Shown here: positions 25,129 to 39,074 of the stretch, one piece after another
Layout of the letters: each line of letters opens with the position of its first letter
Position numbering within the stretch: the first letter of the stretch is position 1
Assembly: GCF_037482405.1 (NCBI RefSeq)
Contig: NZ_JBBHZZ010000006.1
Span: forward strand, 124,001-188,000
Source of the DNA: Pseudokineococcus marinus
Lineage (GTDB): Bacteria; Actinomycetota; Actinomycetes; Actinomycetales; Quadrisphaeraceae
Direction of reading: 5' to 3'
DNA: 64,000 nt
Notes under the pieces: generated by a model
Told to the model about the DNA's origin: nothing
The model's database searches: none
Seen by the model: only the letters and a program-made list of their open reading frames with translations
Position numbers and translations under genes: made by a program

Positions 25129-25938
25129 TCAGCCCTCCGTTCCGGGGTTCGCGACGGCCTGCGGGGCGACGCCGGCCTCGGTGGCCGGGGCCTGCGCCTG
25201 CGGGGCGTCACCGGCGGGACGACGACCGCGCGTCGGACGCTCGGCCCGGGGGCCGCGCGGACCGCGGGGCGCGTTCGCCTGCTGCTGCGCGAGCTCGCGG
25301 CTCGTCAGGTCGCCCTTGTAGACCCAGACCTTCACGCCGATGCGGCCGAACGTCGTCTTGGCCTCGTAGAAGCCGTAGTCGATGTTGGCGCGGAGCGTGT
25401 GCAGCGGGACGCGACCCTCGCGGTAGAACTCCGAGCGGCTCATCTCGGCGCCGCCCAGGCGGCCCGAGCACTGCACGCGGATGCCCTTGGCACCGGCGCG
25501 GGAGGCCGTCTGCATGCCCTTGCGCATCGCGCGGCGCCACGCCACGCGGCTCGCGAGCTGCTCGGCGATGCCCTGGGCGACCAGCTGCGCGTCCGTCTCG
25601 GGGTTCTTGACCTCGAGGATGTTGAGCTGGACCTGCTTGCCCGTGAGCTTCTCGAGCTCGCCGCGCAGGCGGTCGGCCTCGGCGCCGCGGCGGCCGATGA
25701 CGATGCCCGGGCGCGCCGTGTGGATGTCGACGCGCACGCGGTCGCGGGTGCGCTCGATGTCGACCTTGGCGATGCCGGCGCGCTCCATGCCCGTGGACAT
25801 GAGCTTGCGGATCGAGACGTCCTCGCCCACGTAGTCGCGGTAGCGCTGGCCGGACTTCGTCGAGTCGGCGAACCACCGGGAGCGGTGCTCGGTGGTGATG
25901 CCCAGCCGGAAGCCGTGCGGGTTGACCTTCTGGCCCAC
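25129..25938 (-). CDS. rpsC: 30S ribosomal protein S3
   Basis: S3 forms part of the mRNA entry tunnel. The 269-residue product has a KH domain (GIVIGRRGAEADRLR) and the C-terminal S3 domain (RVPLHTLRANIDYGFYEAKTTFGRIGVKVW). Residues from about 222 to the end are a Pro/Ala/Gly-rich tail. The GTG start (25938) overlaps the rplV stop codon (TAGTG). Confidence 0.98.
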   Translation of the reverse strand: MGQKVNPHGFRLGITTEHRSRWFADSTKSGQRYRDYVGEDVSIRKLMSTGMERAGIAKVDIERTRDRVRVDIHTARPGIVIGRRGAEADRLRGELEKLTGKQVQLNILEVKNPETDAQLVAQGIAEQLASRVAWRRAMRKGMQTASRAGAKGIRVQCSGRLGGAEMSRSEFYREGRVPLHTLRANIDYGFYEAKTTFGRIGVKVWVYKGDLTSRELAQQQANAPRGPRGPRAERPTRGRRPAGDAPQAQAPATEAGVAPQAVANPGTEG

Positions 25939-26330
25939 TAGGAGCTCCTCCCCGTCGTCGAGGTCGTCGCGGCGGCGCGCGCCGGCACGGGCGCGACCAC
26001 CACCGTGATGTGGCTGGTGCGCTTGTTGATGCGCGCCGCGCGGCCCTGGGCCCGCGGGCGGAACCGCTTCATCGTCGGGCCCTCGTCCACGAACGCCGCG
26101 GACACAACCATCTCGCGCTCGTCGAAGGCCTCACCGGCCTGGTCGGCCTTCACGCGGGCGTTCGCGATCGCGCTCTGCACGACCTTGCGCACGGGCTCGC
26201 TCGCCGCCTGCGGCGCGAACTCGAGCACCGCGAGGGCGTCGCCCGCCCGCTTGCCACGGACGAGGTCGACGACGCGCCGGGCCTTCTGGGGCGTGACGCG
26301 CACGTAGCGCGCCTTCGCCATGGCTTCCAT
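25938..26330 (-). CDS. rplV: 50S ribosomal protein L22
   Basis: L22 lines the peptide exit tunnel, and its beta hairpin is a macrolide-resistance site. The 130-residue product has AKARYVRVTPQKARRVVDLVRGK and the loop KRFRPRAQGRAARINKRTSHITVVV, with no obvious deletion in the loop. The start may be the ATG at 26330 (MEAMAKAR) or the one at 26321 (MAKAR). Confidence 0.97.
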   Translation of the reverse strand: MEAMAKARYVRVTPQKARRVVDLVRGKRAGDALAVLEFAPQAASEPVRKVVQSAIANARVKADQAGEAFDEREMVVSAAFVDEGPTMKRFRPRAQGRAARINKRTSHITVVVAPVPARAAATTSTTGRSS

Positions 26331-26390
26331 CGCTGTCCTGCCTTCTCTTCCTTCGGTCTTCCCGGAGGTCTCGTCGCTGCTGACCCGAGG

Positions 26391-26672
26391 TCAGCGGCGA
26401 CGGCCCTTCCGGTCGTCCTTCACGTGGCCGCGGAAGGTCCGCGTGGGGGCGAACTCCCCCAGCTTGTGGCCGACCATCGCCTCGGTGACGAACACCGGGA
26501 CGTGCTTGCGGCCGTCGTGCACCGCGAAGGTGTGGCCCAGGAAGTCCGGGGTGACGACGGAGCGCCGGGACCAGGTCTTGATGACGTTCTTCGTGCCCTT
26601 CTCGTTCTGCACGTCCACCTTCTTCTGGAGGTGGTCGTCGACGAAGGGGCCCTTCTTCAGGCTGCGCGGCAT
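26391..26672 (-). CDS. rpsS: 30S ribosomal protein S19
   Basis: S19 lies in the 30S head with S13. The 93-residue product starts MPRSLKKGPFVDDHLQKKVD and has VHDGRKHVPVFVTEAMVGHKLGEFAPTRTF. It is 11 bases after rplB. Confidence 0.98.
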   Translation of the reverse strand: MPRSLKKGPFVDDHLQKKVDVQNEKGTKNVIKTWSRRSVVTPDFLGHTFAVHDGRKHVPVFVTEAMVGHKLGEFAPTRTFRGHVKDDRKGRRR

Positions 26673-26683
26673 GTCCGGTCTCC

Positions 26684-27520
26684 TCAGCGCTTCTTGCCGG
26701 TGCGGCGCCGGCGGACGATCTGCTTGTCGCTGGGCTTGCCCGGACGACGCGTGCGGCCCTCGGGCTGGCCCCAGGGGCTCACCGGGTGGCGACCGCCGGA
26801 GGTCTTGCCCTCACCACCGCCGTGCGGGTGGTCGATCGGGTTCATCGCGACACCGCGGACGGTGGGCCGGCGGCCCTTCCAGCGCATGCGGCCGGCCTTG
26901 CCCCAGCTGATGTTCGACTGCTCGGCGTTGCCGACCTCGCCGACCGTGGCGCGGCAGCGCACGTCGACGTTGCGGATCTCGCCCGAGGGCATGCGCAGCT
27001 GGGCGTTGCCGCCCTCGCGCGCCACCAGCTGCACCGAGGTGCCGGCCGAGCGGGCGATCTTGGCGCCGCCGCCGGGACGCAGCTCGATGGCGTGGACCAC
27101 CGTGCCGACCGGGATGTTGCGCAGCGGCAGGTTGTTGCCGGGGCGGATGTCGGCGCCGGGGCCGTTCTCCACGACGTCGCCCTGCTTGAGGCGGGTCGGC
27201 GCGATGATGTAGCGCTTCTCGCCGTCCACGTAGTGCAGCAGCGCGATGCGCGCCGTGCGGTTGGGGTCGTACTCGATGTGAGCGACCGTGGCCGGCACGC
27301 CGTCCTTGTCGTGGCGCCGGAAGTCGACCACCCGGTAGGCGCGCTTGTGGCCGCCGCCCTGGTGGCGCGTCGTGATGCGCCCGCTGCTGTTGCGCCCGCC
27401 CTTCTTGGGCAGGGGGCGCACCAGCGACTTCTCCGGCGTGGACCGCGTGATCTCGACGAAGTCGGCGACGGACGAGCCGCGGCGGCCCGGCGTCGTCGGC
27501 TTGTACTTGCGGATTCCCAT
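26684..27520 (-). CDS. rplB: 50S ribosomal protein L2
   Basis: L2 is needed for subunit association and peptidyl transfer. The 278-residue product starts MGIRKYKPTTPGRRG and has the conserved MNPIDHPHGGGEGKT with the key histidine near the C-terminus. It lies 28 bases after rplW. Confidence 0.98.
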   Translation of the reverse strand: MGIRKYKPTTPGRRGSSVADFVEITRSTPEKSLVRPLPKKGGRNSSGRITTRHQGGGHKRAYRVVDFRRHDKDGVPATVAHIEYDPNRTARIALLHYVDGEKRYIIAPTRLKQGDVVENGPGADIRPGNNLPLRNIPVGTVVHAIELRPGGGAKIARSAGTSVQLVAREGGNAQLRMPSGEIRNVDVRCRATVGEVGNAEQSNISWGKAGRMRWKGRRPTVRGVAMNPIDHPHGGGEGKTSGGRHPVSPWGQPEGRTRRPGKPSDKQIVRRRRTGKKR

Positions 27521-27548
27521 GCTCTCAGTCCTCTTCTGTGGCGCCGGC

Positions 27549-27920
27549 TCAGGCCGTGGTGCCGAAGATGTCGATGGAGTCGCCCTCGCGGAGGGTGACG
27601 ATGGCGCGCTTGGTGTCCTTGCGCCGCCCCGTCCCGCCCCGCGTGCGGCGAGCCTTGCCCTGGCGGTTGAGCGTGTTGACGCCCGTGACCTTCACGCCGA
27701 AGACGCGCTCGACCGCGATGCGGATCTCGGTCTTGTTGGCCCGCGGGTCGACGAGGAACGTGTACTTGCCCTCGTCGAGGAGCGAGTAGCTCTTCTCGGA
27801 GACCACCGGCGCGAGGAGCACGTCGCGCGGGTCCTTGCCGAAGCGCGCCGAGAGGGTGCCGGCCGAGGCCAGGTCCTTCTCGACGGCGTCGTCGGCCGTC
27901 GTCGTGCCTGCCTCGCTCAC
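27549..27920 (-). CDS. rplW: 50S ribosomal protein L23
   Basis: L23 is the docking site for trigger factor and SRP. The 123-residue product has a longer N-terminal segment of about 28 residues before DPRDVLLAPVVSEKSYSLLDEGKYTFLV. The start ATG overlaps the rplD stop (4-base ATGA overlap). Confidence 0.98.
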   Translation of the reverse strand: MSEAGTTTADDAVEKDLASAGTLSARFGKDPRDVLLAPVVSEKSYSLLDEGKYTFLVDPRANKTEIRIAVERVFGVKVTGVNTLNRQGKARRTRGGTGRRKDTKRAIVTLREGDSIDIFGTTA

Positions 27921-28615
27921 GCCTCGCCCTCGCTTCCGGCCGTGGCGGCCTCCCGGCCGCCGAGGAACGCCCGCAGGGCCGCCGTCGTGAAGACGACGTC
28001 GTCGCTGCAGAGCACGTCGTAGGTGTTCAGCTGGTCGGCCCGCAGCAGGTGCACCTCGGGCGCGTTGCGCAGGCTGAGCCAGGTGTTCTCGTCGGCGCGG
28101 TCGACGACGACGAGGAAGCTCGCCCGGCCCTCGAGGCCCGGGAGCGCACGCAGCGCCGCGAGGCCCGCACGGGTGGACGGCGCCTCGGCGAAGGGACCCT
28201 CCACGACGTGGACGCGGCCGTAGCGGGCGCGGTCCGAGAGCGCGCCGCGCAGGGCGGCCGCCTTCATCTTCTTGGGCGTCCGCTGGCTGTAGTCGCGCGG
28301 CTGCGGGCCGTGGACCGTGCCACCGCCGGCGAACTGGGGCGCGCGGGTCGAGCCCTGGCGGGCGCGACCGGTGCCCTTCTGGCGGAAGGGCTTCTTGCCG
28401 CCACCGCGCACGTCACCGCGCGTCTTGGTGGCGTGCGTGCCCTGGCGGGCCGCCGCGAGCTGCGCGACGACGACCTGGTGGATGAGCGGCACGTTGGCGA
28501 CGACGTCGAAGACGTCGCCCGGCAGCTCGGCGGAGCCGGTGACGGCACCGCTCACGTCGTGCACGTCGACCGTGCGCGTCGTCGGCTGCGCGCCGACCGT
28601 GGTGGTCGTGGTCAT
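27917..28615 (-). CDS. rplD: 50S ribosomal protein L4
   Basis: L4 lines the exit tunnel and in E. coli represses the S10 operon. The 232-residue product has the conserved loop RGGGKKPFRQKGTGRARQGSTRAPQ with the macrolide-contact residues, and GGGTVHGPQPRDYSQ. It lies 5 bases after rplC. Confidence 0.98.
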   Translation of the reverse strand: MTTTTTVGAQPTTRTVDVHDVSGAVTGSAELPGDVFDVVANVPLIHQVVVAQLAAARQGTHATKTRGDVRGGGKKPFRQKGTGRARQGSTRAPQFAGGGTVHGPQPRDYSQRTPKKMKAAALRGALSDRARYGRVHVVEGPFAEAPSTRAGLAALRALPGLEGRASFLVVVDRADENTWLSLRNAPEVHLLRADQLNTYDVLCSDDVVFTTAALRAFLGGREAATAGSEGEA

Positions 28616-28620
28616 GGGGC

Positions 28621-29295
28621 TCAGGCCTCCTTCGCGATCGCCTTGGCCGGCGTGCGCACGAGGACCACGCCGTTCTTCGGGCCGGGGACCGCGCCCTTGA
28701 TGAGGATGAGGCCCTTCTCGACGTCGACCGAGTGGACCGTGAGGTTCTGCGTCGTCTGGCGCACGTGGCCCATGCGGCCCGCCATGCGCATGCCCTTGAA
28801 GACGCGGCCCGGGGTCGCGCACCCGCCGATGGAGCCCGGCTTGCGGTGGTTGCGGTGCGCGCCGTGCGAGGCGCCGACGCCGTGGAAGCCGTGGCGCTTC
28901 ATGACGCCGGCGGTGCCCTTGCCCTTGGTCGTGCCGACGACGTCGACGACCTGGCCGGCCGAGAAGAGCTCCGCGGAGACCTCCTGGCCGGGGGTGAAGC
29001 CCGCGGCGTCGGCCGTGCGGATCTCGACGACGTGGCGACGGGGCGTCACACCGGCCTTGGCGAAGTGGCCCGTGAGCGGCTTGGTCACGCGACGGGGGTC
29101 GACGGCGCCGGCGGCGAGCTGGACGGCCGAGTAGCCGTCCTTCTCGGGCGTGCGCACCTGGGTGACGACGTTCGGCGAGGCCTGCACGACGGTCACGGGC
29201 ACGAGGCGCCCCTCGGCGTCCCAGACCTGGGTCATCCCCAGCTTGGACCCCAGCAGACCGGCGACGACGCGCTGGTCGGGAGTGGTGGTGGTCAT
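28621..29295 (-). CDS. rplC: 50S ribosomal protein L3
   Basis: L3 reaches toward the peptidyl transferase centre. The 224-residue product has GLLGSKLGMTQVWDAEGRLVPVTVV and the conserved loop HRKPGSIGGCATPGRVFKGMRMAGRMG, whose glutamine-methylation segment is replaced by the usual actinobacterial form. It lies 14 bases after rpsJ. Confidence 0.98.
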   Translation of the reverse strand: MTTTTPDQRVVAGLLGSKLGMTQVWDAEGRLVPVTVVQASPNVVTQVRTPEKDGYSAVQLAAGAVDPRRVTKPLTGHFAKAGVTPRRHVVEIRTADAAGFTPGQEVSAELFSAGQVVDVVGTTKGKGTAGVMKRHGFHGVGASHGAHRNHRKPGSIGGCATPGRVFKGMRMAGRMGHVRQTTQNLTVHSVDVEKGLILIKGAVPGPKNGVVLVRTPAKAIAKEA

Positions 29296-29309
29296 GGCGT
29301 CAGCAGTCC

Positions 29310-29618
29310 TCAGAGCTTGATCTCGATGTTCACGTCAGCCGGCAGGTCGAGCCGCATGAGCGAGTCGACCGCCTTCGGCGTGGGGTCGATGATGTCGATG
29401 AGCCGCTTGTGCGTGCGCATCTCGAAGTGCTCGCGGCTGTCCTTGTACTTGTGCGGGGAGCGGATCACGCAGAACGTGTTCTTCTCCGTCGGCAGCGGCA
29501 CCGGGCCCACGACCGTCGCACCAGCGCGGGTCACCGTGTCGACGATCTTGCGCGCCGAGCTGTCGATGACCTCGTGGTCGTAGGACTTGAGCCGGATGCG
29601 GATCTTCTGTCCCGCCAT
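29310..29618 (-). CDS. rpsJ: 30S ribosomal protein S10
   Basis: S10 belongs to the 30S head and also binds NusB in antitermination. The 102-residue product is MAGQKIRIRLKSYDHEVIDS through KRLIDIIDPTPKAVDSLMRL. The start ATG is at 29618. It opens the S10 operon after a 515-base spacer with a predicted promoter. Confidence 0.98.
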   Translation of the reverse strand: MAGQKIRIRLKSYDHEVIDSSARKIVDTVTRAGATVVGPVPLPTEKNTFCVIRSPHKYKDSREHFEMRTHKRLIDIIDPTPKAVDSLMRLDLPADVNIEIKL

Positions 29619-29925
29619 GGCGTCGCGATCTCTCTCTCCGTCGTACCGCTGAGGTCCTGCGGGCCGCCCCGCGGGGGCGCGGCCCGCCGTGCTCGCCCCG
29701 GGCCGCCGACCCCCGAGGTCGGGAGTGTCGCGCTGGCCTCGTGCGAGCGGGCTCCCCTCCCCCACCACCCCGGGGGGCGGCGCGGGCGGGACCCGGCGAG
29801 TGCGTGTCGTGCCGTCGTGCGTGGTGCTGTCCGGGGCGTCCCCGGCGCCGCTCCTGCGGCAGCCGACCAGCCCGGCGGACCGGGCGGCGGCGCGCGGGCG
29901 TGCGCCTGCGCGGATCAACTGGTGC

Positions 29926-29956
29926 AGTCTGCCAGAGGGTGCCGCTGGTTGGCCAA
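29926..29956 (-). promoter_or_regulatory. Possible S10-operon promoter
   Basis: On the minus strand TTGGCC (29956-29951) and CAGACT (29931-29926) are 19 bases apart, in a stretch locally poorer in G+C than its surroundings. Position is right, match is moderate. Confidence 0.4.
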
Positions 29957-30033
29957 TCGCCCCCGGACGTCGCCGTCCGCTCCCCCGCCCGGCCCCGGCG
30001 CACCGGGAGCCCCGACGGACCAGGGGTCCGGAC

Positions 30034-30074
30034 GCAGCAGGAGCCCGGACGGCGGGCGTCCGGGCTCCTGCTGC
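30034..30074 (-). terminator. Terminator hairpin after tuf
   Basis: A perfect 18-bp stem (the inner part is CAGCAGGAGCCCGGACG and its complement) with a GCGGG loop lies 60 bases after the tuf stop codon. It separates the str and S10 operons. Confidence 0.85.
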
Positions 30075-30133
30075 CGGCCGCGGCCCGACCCGGAGGTCGA
30101 GCCGCGGCGCGGTCCGCCCCGAGGGGCGGGGTG

Positions 30134-31327
<1,194 letters not shown>

Positions 31328-31450
31328 TGGGTCCTCCTGGGATGTCTCTGGCGTGGTCTTCGGTGGTGCTGGCTGCCGCCCCGCGGCGGGGGCGCCGGTG
31401 CCGGCCGGGCCGGCGGTGCGTCCGTCAGGACGCGGAGGGCGACCGGGTGG

Positions 31451-33559
<2,109 letters not shown>

Positions 33560-33673
33560 GGCTCTAGCAGCCTCTTCCCTGGGCTCGTCGGTGGCCCCGT
33601 CGTGCACTGGCGTGCAGGGCCGGCGTGCGCGGTGCGCGCCGCGCGGGCGAGGAGCTCGCCCGCGCGGTCGGCG

Positions 33674-34144
33674 TCACCAGCGGTAGTGCGCGAAGGCCTT
33701 GTTGGACTCGGCCATCTTGTGCGTGTCCTCACGACGCTTCACCGCGGCGCCGAGGCCGTTGCTCGCGTCGAGGATCTCGTTCATGAGGCGCTCGGTCATC
33801 GTCTTCTCGCGACGCGCCTTGGAGTAGCCCACGAGCCAGCGCAGGGCCAGCGTCGTGGAGCGGCCCGCGCGGACCTCGACCGGCACCTGGTAGGTCGCGC
33901 CGCCGACGCGGCGGCTGCGGACCTCGAGAGCCGGCTTGACGTTGTCGAGCGCGCGCTTGAGCGCGATGACCGGGTCGTTGCCGGTCTTCGTCCGGGCGCC
34001 CTCGAGCGCGCCGTAGACGATGCGCTCGGCGGTGGACTTCTTGCCGTCGACGAGCACCTTGTTCACCAGCTGGGTGACCAGCGGCGAGCCGTAGACGGGG
34101 TCGACGACGAGCGGCCTCTTCGGGGCCGGTCCCTTGCGCGGCAT
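33674..34144 (-). CDS. rpsG: 30S ribosomal protein S7
   Basis: S7 starts assembly of the 30S head and represses the str operon in E. coli. The 156-residue product starts MPRKGPAPKRPLVVDPVYGS and ends REDTHKMAESNKAFAHYRW. Its ATG overlaps the rpsL stop by one base. Confidence 0.98.
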   Translation of the reverse strand: MPRKGPAPKRPLVVDPVYGSPLVTQLVNKVLVDGKKSTAERIVYGALEGARTKTGNDPVIALKRALDNVKPALEVRSRRVGGATYQVPVEVRAGRSTTLALRWLVGYSKARREKTMTERLMNEILDASNGLGAAVKRREDTHKMAESNKAFAHYRW

Positions 34145-34518
34145 CAGCGCTTCTCCTTCTTCGCTCCGTAGCGGCTCCGCGCCTGCTTGCGGTTCTTCAC
34201 GCCCTGCGTGTCGAGCGAGCCGCGGACGATCTTGTAGCGGACGCCGGGCAGGTCCTTCACGCGGCCGCCGCGCACGAGCACGATCGAGTGCTCCTGCAGG
34301 TTGTGGCCCACGCCGGGGATGTACGCCGTGACCTCGATGCCGCTGGAGAGCCGCACGCGCGCGACCTTGCGCAGCGCCGAGTTCGGCTTCTTGGGCGTCG
34401 TGGTGTACACGCGGGTGCACACGCCGCGGCGCTGGGGGCTCCCCTTGAGGGCCGGGGTCTTCTGCTTCCCGACCTTGTCCTGCCGGCCCTTGCGGACCAG
34501 CTGCTGGATCGTGGGCAC
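34144..34518 (-). CDS. rpsL: 30S ribosomal protein S12
   Basis: S12 controls decoding accuracy and is the streptomycin-resistance locus. The 124-residue product starts with GTG (PTIQQLVRKGRQDKVGKQKTPALKGSPQRRG) and has TPKKPNSALRKVARVRL and GHNLQEHSIVLVRGGRVKDLPGVRYK. Lys43 and Lys88 equivalents are intact (TPKKPNS and GRVKDLPG), so the sequence is the drug-sensitive type. It has a good AGGAG site. Confidence 0.98.
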   Translation of the reverse strand: MPTIQQLVRKGRQDKVGKQKTPALKGSPQRRGVCTRVYTTTPKKPNSALRKVARVRLSSGIEVTAYIPGVGHNLQEHSIVLVRGGRVKDLPGVRYKIVRGSLDTQGVKNRKQARSRYGAKKEKR

Positions 34519-34782
34519 CGGTGCTCCTGAACTCTCATCGTCTGTGCGGGCCGCCGCCCTCGGCAGGCGGCTCTCGTGCGGGTGCCGCGCTCACGCGCGG
34601 CCCCGTGCTGCGGAGAGGGCCTCAGCCCACCCCCGCGCTCGGGCGTGTCTGCCAGCGTGGTGCCTGGCGGTGCGGGACCGGTCAACCGGCCCGGCGCCCG
34701 TGGCGCCGGCCCGGAAGGCCGCCGCCGTGCGCCACCGGTCGCGGGGCGCGCGCGAGCACCCGGGTCACCGGACGTCCTCACG

Positions 34783-34811
34783 AGGATAGGCGCACGCCCC
34801 GGCACCGTCAA
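34783..34811 (-). promoter_or_regulatory. str-operon promoter
   Basis: On the minus strand TTGACG (34811-34806) and TATCCT (34788-34783) are separated by exactly 17 bases. This is one of the best sigma-70-type promoter matches in the window and lies about 265 bases before rpsL. Confidence 0.75.
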
Positions 34812-34856
34812 AGACGGCCGCCGGCGACCGGGCCGGTCGGGCCCGGGTGCGGGGGG

Positions 34857-34881
34857 GCGCCGCCGCCGACGACGGCGGCGC
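34857..34881 (-). terminator. Terminator hairpin after rpoC
   Basis: GCGCCGCCG and CGGCGGCGC form a 9-bp stem (loop 7 bases), with outer G and C tracts that can lengthen it, beginning 15 bases after the rpoC stop codon. Confidence 0.65.
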
Positions 34882-34896
34882 GGCCCCGGGAGGGCC

Positions 34897-38802
<3,906 letters not shown>

Positions 38803-39074
38803 GGGGTGTCCTTCTCTCGCGTGAAGGGTGGTGGATCAGGGGACGCCGCTCCCCCGGCGGCCCGATCCCGCCGGGGCGGGGACGGGGCCGCGGGGACGGC
38901 GCACGGGGTGACCCCAACACCCCCCCCCCCCCCCCCCCGCCCCCCCGACCCCGCCGGGGCGGGGACGGGGCCGCGGGGACGGCGCACGGGGTGACCCCAA
39001 CACCCCCCCCCCCCCCCCCCCGCCCCCCCGACCCCGCCGGGGCGGGGACGGGGCCGCGGGGACGGCGCACCGGC
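38803..39074. other. rpoB-rpoC spacer
   Basis: The 272-base spacer is unusually long for rpoB-rpoC and most of it is taken up by an 83-bp tandem repeat (38864-39071). Outside the repeat only the Shine-Dalgarno region of rpoC is recognisable. No gene is present. Confidence 0.7.
38864..39071. repeat. 83-bp tandem repeat with 19-C runs between rpoB and rpoC
   Basis: Two complete 83-base units (38864-38946 and 38947-39029) and one half unit (39030-39071) are identical apart from one base near the start of the first. Each full unit carries GGGGCGGGG, ACGGGG and CCGCGGGG tracts, which match a G-quadruplex pattern on the + strand, and then a run of 19 C followed by G and 7 C. It could be real or an assembly error at a hard-to-read site. 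Confidence 0.8.

Larger units (their letters stand above)
29619..30133. other. tuf-rpsJ intergenic region
   Basis: This 515-base spacer holds the tuf terminator hairpin (30034-30074), a possible S10-operon promoter (29926-29956) and a long G+C-rich leader of about 300 bases before rpsJ. In E. coli the S10 leader is the target of L4 repression; I see no obvious match to that structure. No gene is present. Confidence 0.6.
34519..34896. other. rpoC-rpsL intergenic region (str leader)
   Basis: The 378-base spacer contains the rpoC hairpin (34857-34881), a strong promoter (34783-34811) and an untranslated leader of about 260 bases. I see no small gene in the leader. Its length suggests regulation of the str operon at RNA level, but I find no specific known structure. 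Confidence 0.6.
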
